Origin: Streptomyces himalayensis subsp. himalayensis
GTDB lineage: Bacteria > Actinomycetota > Actinomycetes > Streptomycetales > Streptomycetaceae
DNA length: 64,000 bases
Assembly (NCBI RefSeq): GCF_013778455.1
Contig: NZ_JACEHE010000024.1
Coordinates: 1-64,000, forward strand
Reading direction: 5' to 3'
The position numbers were made by a program, and so were the translations under genes. Every line of letters begins with the position of its first letter. Position 1 is the stretch's first letter. Below the pieces are notes generated by a model that ran no database searches, was not told where the DNA came from, and saw nothing but the letters and a program-made list of their open reading frames with translations. Positions 7,311-16,639 of the stretch are shown in pieces.

Positions 7311-9404
7311 CTACGGCCTCCCCGCCGCCCCCAACGCCCCCCTCTGCGGCCGCACCGTCCCCGTCGGCACCGCCCGCTGCCGCGCCGGCGTCCCCGTCCA
7401 GCAGGTGCCCCGGCGAGCCACGATGCGGCGCAGCCACAGTTCCAGGGAGACCAGGTCGGCCAGGCCGTCCAGCGGGAGGGGTTCGCCCTGGGCGGCGGCG
7501 CGCAGGGCCTTGCGTACGACGCGGGCCTCGACCAGGCCTGCCTGGGCGAGGAGCGGGGTGTCGAAGAGGGCGATCAAATCGTCGACGGCGACGCGCAGGC
7601 CGATGCGGGCGGCGGCGGCCGAGGAGGCGTGCGAGGGGGCGCCCCAGCCGGGCGGCAGATCGGAGACTCCGGCGCCCTCCAGGACCGTACGCAGGATCGA
7701 GGCGCGTGCACCCGGCTGGACGCGCAGGGCCTGGGGCAGGGCCCGGCACGCGCGGACGACCTGGTTGTCGAGGAAGGGCGCGTGGAGGCGCTGGAAGCGG
7801 ATCTCCGCCGCCTGCTCCAGAATCCGGAGGTCGGCGGCGTGGCGGGCGAGCGCGGCGCGGGCACGGAAGTCGCCCGGGCGCTGTCCGGGCCCGGTCCCCG
7901 GGCGGATCACCGTGTCCTGAAGACGAACCGATACTTCAGCGAGCGCCTCACCGGTCAGCCAGCGCGCGGCCGGCCCGGGTCTGCCCCAGGCGAGCGCGGC
8001 GAGCGAGGCGCCCACGGCGCCTCCGGGTTCGTCGAACCTGCGGTGCAGGAGCCTGTCGGCGAGCCCTTCGACGCCCGCGCGGTACGGCGTACGGGCGAGC
8101 CGCCGTGCCGCGGCGTACACGCGCGCGGGGACCATCACCGACCCGTCGGCCTTGGTCAGCGCGGCCACCGGCTTCACCAGATGGCGGCGCTTGCGGTCCA
8201 TGAGGAGGTCGGCGAGGCGGGCCGGGTGGGCGTCCATGACCTGGCGGGCGCCGTAGCCCGTGAGGTGGTCGGCGCTGCCGGAGGCGAGCCGCGCGCGGTG
8301 GCGGGCGGCCGTCACCAGCGAGGGCCCCGGCTCGTCGGTCAGTGGGGCGTCCAAGTCGACGTAAGGGAGGGTCTCTTCGCCGCCGGTGACGACGACGTGG
8401 TGCAGGCGCGGATTGGCGGCGATGGCCCCGGCGCGCTCCAGCTCGGCCTCGCGGCCGCCCGTCGCCAGGTCGTTGAAGGTGACGGCCAGCAACCGCTCCC
8501 CCGCGCCGGTGCCATGGCCGAGGACGGTGCCGGGCATGCCGGGCAGACCCGCAGCGAGCAGGGCGAGGGTTCCGGAGGCGGGCCCTCCGGAGAGGTCGGC
8601 GCCGATGCCGGGCACGGGCATGCCGCGGGCCGCACGCCGCTCGGCCGGGCCCATGCCGGGTACGGGACCGGGGTCGATGTCCGCTCCGGGTACGTGGCGC
8701 GGGGCGGTGAGGCGGGTGCGTACGGCCTCCACGAGGGCGTCGCGGACGCCGTCCACCGCGCTGGTCGCGTCGGCCGCGGGCGCCGCGACGGCGAGCGATG
8801 CCACGGGCTCGTACCCGGCGATCTCCCGTGCGCCGTTGCGCAGGATCAGCGCATGCCCGGGCGGAATGCGCCGTACGCCCTGATAGGGCGTCGAGTCGTG
8901 CAGTGCCTCCGGTACGTCGGGGGCGGCGAGCAGGGCCGCGAGGTGGCCGATGTCGAGGTGGGCCTCGATGAGGTCGGCGAGCGGCAGGGCCGCCGTCGCG
9001 TACGCCGTGCCGCTCGCCCACGGCGTGTAGAAGACGGGGCGCACGCCCGCGAGATCACCCGCGATGGTGACGCGCCGGCCGACCTGGACGACTGCCGTGT
9101 AGCTGCCGGACCAAGCGGTCAGATGCCGGAGTGCGCCGCCGCGCGCGGCGAACAGGGCCACCTTGAGCTGCTCGTCGGTCGCCCCGCAGGTGCCGAGGAC
9201 CGCGATCCGGGTCTGGGCGTCGGCCTTGACGACGCGTACCTCGTCCGGCCGCCAGTCGCCCACCGCCCACAGCGGGTCGGGGTCGCCCCACAGCAGTTGG
9301 GAGCCCACGGGGTGAACGGTCTCCCCGTCGATCCCGGTGGCCCCGGCGGACCCCGCACCGGCGGACCCAGCGGCGGCACTGCTCCACCCCACCAACCACC
9401 GCAT
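7311..9404 (-). CDS. Asparagine synthase / lasso-cyclase-like protein, orphan
   Basis: A protein of 697 residues with the two-domain plan of class II glutamine amidotransferase/asparagine synthases. The N-terminal part has GDLAGVRPVFYTPW (residues 116-129) and PPGHAL (181-186). It lacks the catalytic Cys2 (it starts MRWLVGW), as lasso peptide cyclases do. The synthase part has GADLSGGPASGTLALLAAG, where the PP-loop SGGxDS appears as SGGPAS at 272-277, losing the aspartate. The ATG at 9404 lies six bases after GTGGAGG. No lasso precursor, RRE or leader peptidase is nearby, so this is not a recognisable lasso cluster. It could be a stand-alone ligase of unknown substrate or an inactive scaffold. 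The exact C-terminus (after LELWLRR) may be extended by non-homologous codons. Confidence 0.75.
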   Translation of the reverse strand: MRWLVGWSSAAAGSAGAGSAGATGIDGETVHPVGSQLLWGDPDPLWAVGDWRPDEVRVVKADAQTRIAVLGTCGATDEQLKVALFAARGGALRHLTAWSGSYTAVVQVGRRVTIAGDLAGVRPVFYTPWASGTAYATAALPLADLIEAHLDIGHLAALLAAPDVPEALHDSTPYQGVRRIPPGHALILRNGAREIAGYEPVASLAVAAPAADATSAVDGVRDALVEAVRTRLTAPRHVPGADIDPGPVPGMGPAERRAARGMPVPGIGADLSGGPASGTLALLAAGLPGMPGTVLGHGTGAGERLLAVTFNDLATGGREAELERAGAIAANPRLHHVVVTGGEETLPYVDLDAPLTDEPGPSLVTAARHRARLASGSADHLTGYGARQVMDAHPARLADLLMDRKRRHLVKPVAALTKADGSVMVPARVYAAARRLARTPYRAGVEGLADRLLHRRFDEPGGAVGASLAALAWGRPGPAARWLTGEALAEVSVRLQDTVIRPGTGPGQRPGDFRARAALARHAADLRILEQAAEIRFQRLHAPFLDNQVVRACRALPQALRVQPGARASILRTVLEGAGVSDLPPGWGAPSHASSAAAARIGLRVAVDDLIALFDTPLLAQAGLVEARVVRKALRAAAQGEPLPLDGLADLVSLELWLRRIVARRGTCWTGTPARQRAVPTGTVRPQRGALGAAGRP

Positions 9405-10186
9405 CGCCGCCTCCACAGGCTGTGGACAACCAGTGCACCGCACGAACCGGCCGAGTGAGTCCGAAGTCGCGCCTGCCCCGCGACGCCCCTCAGCCAGGCA
9501 CCATGCTGCCACGAAGGAGGCGCACAAAGGGGGCTACGCGCGCGCTTGAGCCCCCGTGCATGCGCCCCTGGCAAACCCGTACCGAGGCTCTCTGTGGCTG
9601 GAGTTGACGGATGAAGCTGCAGGCCCGCGCGGGGCGCATGTGCAGCATGAACAGGGAATGCGCAGGGCGACGCGCAGACGAGATTCGGCCAAATCGGCCT
9701 GGGATGTTCACAACTCCCCACGATGGGGACACAACGCACGGTCCGGGAGGCGGAGTTCGCCTCCCGGACCGGTCCGCCACCCGCGGGGATGAAGGCGGCG
9801 GTGTCCCCCAGCCCGCTGCATCCAGTACAGCGGGCCGACCCACGCACGACCCATGGAAGCGCTCCCGCCATGGCCGGAGAAGAGCGCACGGACGGGCGCA
9901 CGGCCACACGGCCGGAGCACGCGGAGGACGGCCTGTTCCCCGTTCGCGCGGGCCGTAATCTCGCCATCCGGACCTATGCCTCTTAACGCTTGGGATGCGG
10001 CGAACTACGCTGTGTGTGTCTGTGTTTTCGCGGGAGGCATATTCCTCGGGGCCCGGCCACACGCTCATGCGGCCGGATCCGGGGCTCGCGGTGGAGCCGC
10101 CGCGGGTGCGCCCCCTGGGAGGACACAGCACGAATGCCGCGTGCCAATGCCCGGCGCGGCAGCCGTCTTGTGTCGAGGGGTGGCGC
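9405..10186. other. Intergenic region with DnaA box and hairpin
   Basis: No convincing gene in any frame. Just upstream of the orphan synthase is TGTGGACAA (9421-9429), a perfect DnaA-box sequence on the minus strand, overlapping the palindrome TCCACAGGCTGTGGA. A perfect 13-bp hairpin lies at 9740-9770. I looked for a lasso precursor ORF on the minus strand and found none. The promoter of the regulator at 10187 must lie at the right end. Confidence 0.5.
9740..9770. terminator. Perfect 13-bp stem-loop
   Basis: GGTCCGGGAGGCG and its complement flank a 5-base loop. It stands in the middle of the region between divergent genes, with no T-tract, so it may be an operator or a transcription barrier rather than a simple terminator. 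Confidence 0.4.
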
Positions 10187-11620
10187 ATGTCCAGGGAGCA
10201 ACGCGGGCCGAACGAAAAGCTCGGCGCCGTTCTCGCCCTCGCGGGAATCAGCAACGCGGGACTGGCGCGGAGGGTCAACGACCTCGGCGCCCAACGCGGT
10301 CTGACACTTCGCTACGACAAGACGTCGGTGGCCCGGTGGGTGTCGAAGGGCATGGTGCCGCAGGGCGCCGCCCCGCATCTGATCGCCGCTGCCATCGGCC
10401 AGAAGCTCGGCCGCCCGGTGCCGCTCCAGGAGATCGGCCTGGCGGACGCGGACCCCGCGCCGGAGGTGGGTCTCGCCTTCCCGCGCGACGTAGGGGCCGC
10501 CGTCAGGTCGGCGACCGAGCTGTACCGGCTCGACCTCGCGGGCCGGCGGGCCGGCAGCGGCGGCATCTGGCAGTCGCTCGCGGGCTCCTTCGCCGTGAGC
10601 GCGTACGCGACGCCCGCGTCCCGCTGGCTGATCACCCCCGCAGACTCCTCCGTCGCGCGCGAGGCGAACACGGCCGAAGGCGCCGAGAGCAGCGGCACAC
10701 CGCTCAAGGTCGGCCACAGCGATGTGCAGAAGCTCCGCGAGGCCGCCGAGGACGCACGCCGCTGGGACTCCAAGTACGGCGGCGGGGACTGGCGTTCGTC
10801 GATGGTTCCCGAGTGCCTGCGGGTGGAGGCGGCACCCCTGCTGCTCGGCTCGTACTCGGACGAGGTGGGCCGCGCCCTGTTCGGAGCATCGGCCGAACTG
10901 ACGCGCCTGGCGGGCTGGATGGCGTTCGACACCGGCCAGCAGGAGGCCGCGCAGCGCTACTACATCCAGGCCTTACGCCTCGCCCGCGCGGCAGCGGACG
11001 TGCCGCTCGGCGGCTACGTACTGGCGTCGATGTCCCTCCAGGCCACCTACCGCGGCTTCGGCGACGAGGGCGTCGACCTCGCCCAGGCTGCCCTGGAGCG
11101 CAACCGCGGCCTGGCAACGGCCCGCACGATGAGCTTCTTCAGGCTGGTCGAGGCACGCGCGCACGCGCGCGCCGGTGACGCACAGGCCGCCGGCGCCTCG
11201 CTGAAGGCGGCCGAGGGCTGGCTGGAACGGGCCCGTGACGGCGACAACGATCCCGGCTGGCTCGGTTTCTACTCCTACGACCGTTTCGCGGCCGACGCCG
11301 CCGAGTGCTACCGCGACCTGAAGGCACCCCGCCAGGTGCGCCGCTTCACGGAGCAGGCCCTGTCGCGCCCCACGGAGGAGTTCGTCCGCTCGCACGGACT
11401 GCGCCTCGTCGTGTCGGCCGTGGCCGAGCTCGAGTCAGGCAACCTGGACGCGGCCTGCGAGCAGGGCGTACGCGCGGTGGAGGTCGCGGGACGCATATCG
11501 TCGGCCCGGACGACGGAGTACGTGAAGGACCTGCTGCACCGGCTGGAGCCGTACGGGGACGAGCCCCGGGTCGTGGAGCTGCGGGAGCGGGCCCGGCCGC
11601 TGCTGATGGCCCCCGCGTAG
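10187..11620 (+). CDS. XRE-like/TPR developmental regulator (SCO4114/NsdA-like)
   Basis: A 477-residue soluble protein. The N-terminus (about residues 5-75) looks like a helical DNA-binding or XRE-type fold: NEKLGAVLALAGISNAGLAR followed later by SVARWVSKG. The rest is alpha-helical repeat sequence of TPR type (AALERNRGLATARTMSFFRL, DAQAAGASLKAAEGWLERAR). In S. coelicolor the orthologue at this place is annotated as a sporulation-associated protein and is related to NsdA, a negative regulator of differentiation and antibiotic production; that link is from family memory. The ATG at 10187 follows GAGGGG with good spacing; upstream codons in the same frame are not conserved-looking and are left out. 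Confidence 0.8.
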   Translation: MSREQRGPNEKLGAVLALAGISNAGLARRVNDLGAQRGLTLRYDKTSVARWVSKGMVPQGAAPHLIAAAIGQKLGRPVPLQEIGLADADPAPEVGLAFPRDVGAAVRSATELYRLDLAGRRAGSGGIWQSLAGSFAVSAYATPASRWLITPADSSVAREANTAEGAESSGTPLKVGHSDVQKLREAAEDARRWDSKYGGGDWRSSMVPECLRVEAAPLLLGSYSDEVGRALFGASAELTRLAGWMAFDTGQQEAAQRYYIQALRLARAAADVPLGGYVLASMSLQATYRGFGDEGVDLAQAALERNRGLATARTMSFFRLVEARAHARAGDAQAAGASLKAAEGWLERARDGDNDPGWLGFYSYDRFAADAAECYRDLKAPRQVRRFTEQALSRPTEEFVRSHGLRLVVSAVAELESGNLDAACEQGVRAVEVAGRISSARTTEYVKDLLHRLEPYGDEPRVVELRERARPLLMAPA

Positions 11621-11668
11621 GCGCTCCGCTGGACGTGCCGCGATGTGCCGTCGGTTCGCTGCGGCGCC

Positions 11669-11710
11669 GTTGTGGCTGGTCGCGCAGTTCCCCGCGCCCC
11701 TTTGGGGCGC
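11669..11710. repeat. Streptomyces interspersed repeat (GTTGTGGCTGG type)
   Basis: GTTGTGGCTGGTCGCGCAG followed by TTCCCCGCGCCCC and a short GGGGCGC hairpin is a repeat I recognise from intergenic regions of many Streptomyces genomes. It sits right after the developmental regulator gene and may act as a terminator-like structure. Confidence 0.6.
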
Positions 11711-11790
11711 TGCACTAGGTCACCTCGCCTCCGGGGTTTGAGCGCATTGTCAGTGGCGCAGTGCACTATCGGGGGCAGGAGGTGAGGGAC

Positions 11791-13011
11791 GTGGTGACGG
11801 CGGGCAGGCGCGTGGCGCTCGACTGTGACGTGCTGGTGATCGGCGGCGGGATCGTCGGCCTGTCGACGGCGTACGCGATCACGCGCGCCGCACCGGGGAC
11901 ACGTGTCACGGTGCTGGAGAAGGAACCGGGCCCGGCCCGGCACCAGACGGGGCGCAACAGCGGCGTGATCCACAGCGGGATCTACTACCGCCCGGGCTCG
12001 CTCAAGGCGCGGTATGCGGTCAAGGGCGCCGCCGAGATGGTCAAGTTCTGCGCCGAGTACGACATCGCGCACGCCGTGACCGGGAAGCTGATCGTCGCCA
12101 CCGACCGGGCGGAGCTGCCCCGGCTGCACGCGCTGGTGCAGCGGGGGCGGGAGAACGGCATTCCGGTGCACGAGCTGGGCCCGGCCCAGATCGCGGAGCT
12201 GGAGCCCGAGGTGCGGGGCCTCGCCGCGATCCATGTCGGCACAACCGGCGTCTGCGACTTCACGGCGGTCGCACAGCGGCTCGCGGAGGCCTCCGGGGCG
12301 GAGATCCGGTACGGGTCGGAGGTCACGTCCATCGACCGGCGGGCGGACCTGGGGGTGGCCGTCCGCACAGCCGACGGCGCGGTGGTCCGCGGGCGGATGC
12401 TGGTGAACTGCGCCGGACTCCACTGCGACGAGGTGGCGCGGCTCGTGGGCGACGATCCGGGGATGCGGATCATCCCGTTCCGCGGCGAGTACTACGAGCT
12501 GGCGCGGCCCGAGCTCGTGCAGGGCCTGGTCTATCCGGTGCCGGACCCGGCGTTCCCCTTCCTCGGAGTGCACCTCACGCGCGGCATCGACGGTGGCGTG
12601 CACATCGGGCCGAACGCGGTGCCGGCGCTGGCCCGCGAGGGGTACGACTGGGGCACGGTGCGCCCCCGTGAGCTGGGGGCGACGCTCACCTGGCCCGGAT
12701 CATGGCGCATAGCGCGCCGGCACTGGCGGTACGGGGCGGGGGAGCTGCGGCGCTCGGTGTCGAAGTCCGCGTTCACCACCGCGGTGCGGCGGCTGCTGCC
12801 CGCCGTCACCGAGGACGATCTGGTGCCGGCGCCCAGCGGGGTGCGGGCGCAGGCCGTCCTGCGGGACGGGGCGCTGGTGGACGACTTCCTCATCCGGGAA
12901 GGGGCACGGGCGGTGCATGTGCTCAATGCACCGTCTCCTGCGGCTACGGCTTCGCTGCCGATCGGGCGGGAGGTGGCCCGGCGGGCGCTTGCGGCGTTGG
13001 CGCGCGGCTGA
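11791..13011 (+). CDS. lhgO: L-2-hydroxyglutarate oxidase
   Basis: A 406-residue FAD-dependent oxidoreductase of the DAO family. The FAD Rossmann motif is DVLVIGGGIVGLSTAYAI. The segment RHQTGRNSGVIHSGIYY is diagnostic of LhgO, which oxidises L-2-hydroxyglutarate, a by-product of promiscuous dehydrogenases, to 2-oxoglutarate and passes electrons to the quinone pool. The C-terminus has the expected FAD contact region VHVLNAPSPAATASLPIG. Start is GTG 11791, eight bases after AGGAGG; the frame is open to 11761 but that GTG lies before the ribosome site. Monocistronic by spacing. Confidence 0.9.
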   Translation: MVTAGRRVALDCDVLVIGGGIVGLSTAYAITRAAPGTRVTVLEKEPGPARHQTGRNSGVIHSGIYYRPGSLKARYAVKGAAEMVKFCAEYDIAHAVTGKLIVATDRAELPRLHALVQRGRENGIPVHELGPAQIAELEPEVRGLAAIHVGTTGVCDFTAVAQRLAEASGAEIRYGSEVTSIDRRADLGVAVRTADGAVVRGRMLVNCAGLHCDEVARLVGDDPGMRIIPFRGEYYELARPELVQGLVYPVPDPAFPFLGVHLTRGIDGGVHIGPNAVPALAREGYDWGTVRPRELGATLTWPGSWRIARRHWRYGAGELRRSVSKSAFTTAVRRLLPAVTEDDLVPAPSGVRAQAVLRDGALVDDFLIREGARAVHVLNAPSPAATASLPIGREVARRALAALARG

Positions 13012-13079
13012 CGTACCGGCGATGGTGCGTACCGGCCCCGCCGTCATGACCGCCGAACCTCCGTAGAATCGATCCCACT

Positions 13080-13964
13080 GTGTACGAGTACGACGAGAAG
13101 CACCAGGCGGGCGCCCCCGAACGCCGGCGCCCCGGGAAGCGCATGTTCCCCGAGGGGACCGGCCCCGCGCCCGACCCCGCCGGCTCCCACTTCGAGCGGC
13201 GGATCCGCAGCTTCCAGCCCCGTCGGAGCAGGGTCACCAGCGGCCAGGCAGACGCCCTGAAGCGGCTCTGGCCCACGTGGGGCCTGGACATCGACGGGCA
13301 GCGCACCCTCGACCTCGCCGACCTCTTCGGCAGCGACTGCCCCGTCGTACTGGAGATCGGCTTCGGCATGGGCGAGGCCACCGCGCAGATGGCCGCCGCC
13401 GACCCCGGCACCGGGATCCTCGCCGTGGACGTGCACACGCCCGGCCAGGGCAATCTGCTCAATCTCGCCGACCGGAACGGCCTGTCCAACATCCGGGTGG
13501 CCAACGGCGACGCGATCATCCTGCTCCGCGAGATGCTGCCGCCCGCGTGCCTCGACGGGCTGCGCGTCTACTTCCCCGACCCCTGGCCGAAGAAGCGGCA
13601 CCACAAGCGCCGCCTCATCCAGCCGGAGTTCCTCACGCTCGCCGCGACCCGCCTCAAGCCGGGCGCGCTGATCCACTGCGCGACCGACTGGGAGCCGTAC
13701 GCCGAGCAGATGCTCGAGGTACTGACGGCGCACCCCGACTTCGAGAACACCCAGGAGGACGGCGGCTACGCGCCCCGCCCCGCCTTCCGCCCCCTGACCC
13801 GCTTCGAGGGACAGGGTCTTGACAAGGGCCATGTGGTCCACGACTTGCTGTTCCGCCGCACGGAGACCATGAAATCCGCCGGATCCGGAGGAACCGACCG
13901 ACCCGAAGGGCAGGCGGGACCCGCGAAGTCCGCCGGACCCAACCCACCGCCCAGAGCCCTCTGA
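13080..13964 (+). CDS. trmB: tRNA (guanine-N7)-methyltransferase
   Basis: A 294-residue class I SAM-dependent methyltransferase that makes m7G46 in tRNA variable loops. SAM motif I is VVLEIGFGMGEATAQMA; the diagnostic TrmB motif VYFPDPWPKKRHHKRRLI and the downstream ATDWEPYAEQM are present. The N-terminal 50 residues, rich in Arg and Pro, and a proline-rich tail of about 30 residues exceed the core length. The GTG at 13080 has no clear ribosome site and a -10-like TAGAAT lies about 18 bases upstream, so translation may be nearly leaderless. Followed after 43 bases by the PrsW-type protease. Confidence 0.93.
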   Translation: MYEYDEKHQAGAPERRRPGKRMFPEGTGPAPDPAGSHFERRIRSFQPRRSRVTSGQADALKRLWPTWGLDIDGQRTLDLADLFGSDCPVVLEIGFGMGEATAQMAAADPGTGILAVDVHTPGQGNLLNLADRNGLSNIRVANGDAIILLREMLPPACLDGLRVYFPDPWPKKRHHKRRLIQPEFLTLAATRLKPGALIHCATDWEPYAEQMLEVLTAHPDFENTQEDGGYAPRPAFRPLTRFEGQGLDKGHVVHDLLFRRTETMKSAGSGGTDRPEGQAGPAKSAGPNPPPRAL

Positions 13965-14007
13965 CGCACCGTCGCGGCCACCGGCCATCCCTCGTTAGGG
14001 TCGATAC

Positions 14008-15414
14008 GTGGCCGCCAACTGCCCCCAGCAACCCTCGCATCCGCCGTCCCCCACATACCCCGCCATGCCCCCCGGCCCCGGCACCGGCGCCCCCGTCCCG
14101 GGCACCGGCACCGCGCTGCGGCATGCGCACTGGTGGCAGCGGCGGGTGGTGCGCGCAGGGGCGCTCATCACCTTGCTCGCGCTCTCCGGGCTCGTCATCC
14201 TGGCCCTCGTCCGCGAACAGACCGGCACCGAGGGGTTCCTGGCCGGCCTCGGTCTCGCAGTGCTCCCGGTGCCGCTGCTCATAGCCGCGTTCCGCTGGCT
14301 GGACCGGGTGGAACCGGGCCCCTGGCGGAACCTGCTCTTCTCCTTCGCCTGGGGAGCATGTGCGGCCGCGCTGATCGCGATCGTCGCGAACAGCTTCGCG
14401 ACCCGCTGGATAGCCGTCGCGACCGCCGACCCCAGCAGCGCCGACACACTGGGCGCCACCGTCATAGCGCCCGTCGTCGAGGAGTCCGCGAAGGCGGCAG
14501 CGGTCCTGCTGATCTTCCTCTTCCGCCGACGGGACTTCACCGGAATCGTCGACGGTGTCGTCATCGCCGGCGTCACCGCCACCGGCTTCGCGTTCACCGA
14601 GAACATCCTCTATCTCGGCACGGCCTTCGGCACCGACCAGCTCAACGGCCAGAGCGGCCTGACCTCCGTCACCGCGGCGACGTTCTTCGTCCGCATCGTG
14701 ATGTCGCCGTTCGCGCATCCACTGTTCACGGTGCTCACCGGCATCGGCTTCGGCATCGCGGCACTGTCCGCCGAGCGCCACCGCGTACGCCGGGTCCTCC
14801 TGCCGATCGCGGGCCTGCTCCTCGCGATGGGCATGCACGCCGCCTGGAACGGCTCGTCGAGCTTCGGCCCGTACGGGTTCTTCGCCGTCTACGCCGCGTT
14901 CATGGTGCCCGCGTTCGGGCTGCTCACCTGGCTGGTGATCTGGACGAGGCAGCGTGAGCTGGGCACCATCCGCCGCGAGCTGCCCGCGTACGCGGCCGCC
15001 GGCTGGCTGACGCCGCCCGAGCCGCTCCTCCTGGGCTCGATGCGCGCACGCCGCCTCGCCCGCGAGTACGCGGGTCGCCATCTGGGCAAGCCCGCGGCGC
15101 GGGCGGTCGCGGAGTACGAGGCGTATGCGACGTCTCTGGCGTTCCTGCGTCACCGGGGGCGCCGTGGCCGCGCGGGATCCGATTTCGTCGTACGGGAACG
15201 GGAGCTGCTGCACGAGCTGTGGCGGCGCAAGGACGTGGCACGGCCCGCGCTGGCCCACGCGGCCGCGGCGACGGCGCCGGAGGTGGTCCCGCCGTACGTT
15301 CTCCCGTACGGGCATCCGCAGGGACAGGTCCCGTACGGCGCGATGCCGCCGTACGGACAGGTTCCGTACGGCGGCATCGCGCCATATCCCGCGTACAACC
15401 CCTACCGTTCCTGA
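14008..15414 (+). CDS. PrsW-family intramembrane metalloprotease
   Basis: A 468-residue membrane protein with eight or so hydrophobic segments. The PrsW/Abi-type glutamate and histidine motifs are visible: VVEESAKAA after the third segment, GFAFTENILYLG, SPFAHPLFTVLTG and GMHAAWNGSS. In Bacillus, PrsW starts cleavage of the anti-sigma factor RsiW; the substrate in Streptomyces is unknown. Both tails are disordered: the N-terminus is Pro-rich, and the C-terminus carries repeats of (Q/M)VPYG-type units (QVPYGAMPPYGQVPYGG). The GTG at 14008 is preceded by AGGG. Co-oriented with trmB. Confidence 0.88.
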   Translation: MAANCPQQPSHPPSPTYPAMPPGPGTGAPVPGTGTALRHAHWWQRRVVRAGALITLLALSGLVILALVREQTGTEGFLAGLGLAVLPVPLLIAAFRWLDRVEPGPWRNLLFSFAWGACAAALIAIVANSFATRWIAVATADPSSADTLGATVIAPVVEESAKAAAVLLIFLFRRRDFTGIVDGVVIAGVTATGFAFTENILYLGTAFGTDQLNGQSGLTSVTAATFFVRIVMSPFAHPLFTVLTGIGFGIAALSAERHRVRRVLLPIAGLLLAMGMHAAWNGSSSFGPYGFFAVYAAFMVPAFGLLTWLVIWTRQRELGTIRRELPAYAAAGWLTPPEPLLLGSMRARRLAREYAGRHLGKPAARAVAEYEAYATSLAFLRHRGRRGRAGSDFVVRERELLHELWRRKDVARPALAHAAAATAPEVVPPYVLPYGHPQGQVPYGAMPPYGQVPYGGIAPYPAYNPYRS

Positions 15415-15442
15415 CGCGCCTTACCAGGTCCGTTGGGAGTTG

Positions 15443-15493
15443 GGCCCGTTCCCGTCAGGGATTCAGGCCCATTCCCGTCAGGGGGTCAGGCCC
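15443..15493. repeat. 23-bp tandem duplication at a gene end
   Basis: Two copies of a 23-bp unit (15443-15465 and 15466-15488, three mismatches) plus five bases of a third. The unit near the gene contains the stop codon of the M23 peptidase gene, and the other copy offers a second stop. Confidence 0.8.
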
Positions 15494-16617
15494 TTGCTGC
15501 GCAGCCAGGCGAGCGGGTCGACCCCGTCGCCTCCGCCCGGGTGGATCTCGAGGTGCAGATGCGCGCCGGTGACGTTGCCGGTGGCGCCCACGCGGCCGAT
15601 GACGTCGCCCGTGGTGACCTTCTGGCCGACGCTCACGCTGATCGAGGACTGGTGGCAGTACCAGATCTCCGTGCCGTCCTCGAGCTCCAGCACCGTGCGG
15701 TAGCCGTACGAGCCGGACCAGCCGGCCTCCTTCACCGTGCCGGTGTGGACGGCCTTGAGCGGCGTCCCCGTGGGGGCCGCGAAGTCAACGCCGGTGTGGT
15801 AGCCGGAGGACCACAGCGAACCCGCGTCGCCGAACTGCGAGGTCAGAGTGTACGAGGACGTGGGGAGGGCGTAGCTCGCGGCGAGCTTGGCGAGGCGCTC
15901 CGCCTCAGCCTTGCGCCTGGCCTCCTCCTCCGCCGCCTTCTTCTCGGCGGCGGCCTTGGCCTCGGCCGCTTCCCGCTCCTTGGCCGCTTCTTCGGCGGCC
16001 TGCTTGGCGGCGGCCTCCTCGGCGGCCTTCGCGGCCGCGCTCTCCGCCTGGTCCTGCTGCTGCTCGGCCTGCTGCATGATGCGGGCGCGCAGTGCCTCAC
16101 CGGCGTCCGTGGTGCCCTGCTCCGCGTCGGTGGCGGTGACGCCGGCTCCGGTGAGGGGCGCGACGGCGTTGGTGCCGGAGTCCGACGAGTCGGACACCAG
16201 GGAACTCACGCCGGGCAGGGACTCGGTGACCGACGACAGGTCGGGCATCGATATCTGCACCGGCGGCTTGCCGCCCTGCGCGGTGGCGATGCCGCCCGCG
16301 CCGACGGCGGCGATGACTCCCACACCGAGAACCGTGGAGCTGCGCGCGAGGCCTCCGCCGCGCTGCTTGATGACACGGTGCCGACCGCGGACGGGCCGGA
16401 CGGACTCCTCAGTGGGGTTCCATTCCTCCCAGGGCCCCTCGTCCTGGGAGAAGCCGGTGCCGAAGCCGGTGCCCGTGTCGAAGCCGCTTCCGGTTCCTCG
16501 GTCGAAGCCAGTGCCGGTTCCTGTATCGAAGCCGGTGCCGGTTCCGGTGTCGAAGCCGGCGCCGTCAGGGTCGTACGGCGCGAACGAGGGTTGCGGGGCA
16601 GGCGGGTTGGACGCCAC
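15478..16617 (-). CDS. M23 family peptidoglycan endopeptidase, c-di-AMP regulated
   Basis: A 379-residue cell-wall hydrolase. A disordered N-terminus with FDTGTGTG repeats is followed by one membrane segment (VLGVGVIAAVGAGGIATA), a long Ala/Glu/Lys coiled coil (about residues 190-265), and a C-terminal M23 domain with HTGVDFAAPTGTPL, AGWSGSYGYRTVLE and GAHLHLEIHPGG, holding the zinc ligands H..D and HLH. Such enzymes cut peptidoglycan cross-bridges. Start is GTG 16617, ten bases after AAGGAG. The frame is open upstream to 16722, but those codons lie inside the riboswitch and are not protein. Expression should depend on c-di-AMP through that leader. Confidence 0.9.
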   Translation of the reverse strand: MASNPPAPQPSFAPYDPDGAGFDTGTGTGFDTGTGTGFDRGTGSGFDTGTGFGTGFSQDEGPWEEWNPTEESVRPVRGRHRVIKQRGGGLARSSTVLGVGVIAAVGAGGIATAQGGKPPVQISMPDLSSVTESLPGVSSLVSDSSDSGTNAVAPLTGAGVTATDAEQGTTDAGEALRARIMQQAEQQQDQAESAAAKAAEEAAAKQAAEEAAKEREAAEAKAAAEKKAAEEEARRKAEAERLAKLAASYALPTSSYTLTSQFGDAGSLWSSGYHTGVDFAAPTGTPLKAVHTGTVKEAGWSGSYGYRTVLELEDGTEIWYCHQSSISVSVGQKVTTGDVIGRVGATGNVTGAHLHLEIHPGGGDGVDPLAWLRSKGLTP

Positions 16618-16639
16618 TGGGGCGCGCTCCTTTCCTTCC

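Noticed and set aside
9405..10186. A lasso peptide precursor for the cyclase-like protein
   Set aside because: No short frame on the minus strand has a leader with the conserved Thr at -2 and a Gly/Ala/Ser-1 core with Asp/Glu at 7-9, and no RRE or leader peptidase gene is present.
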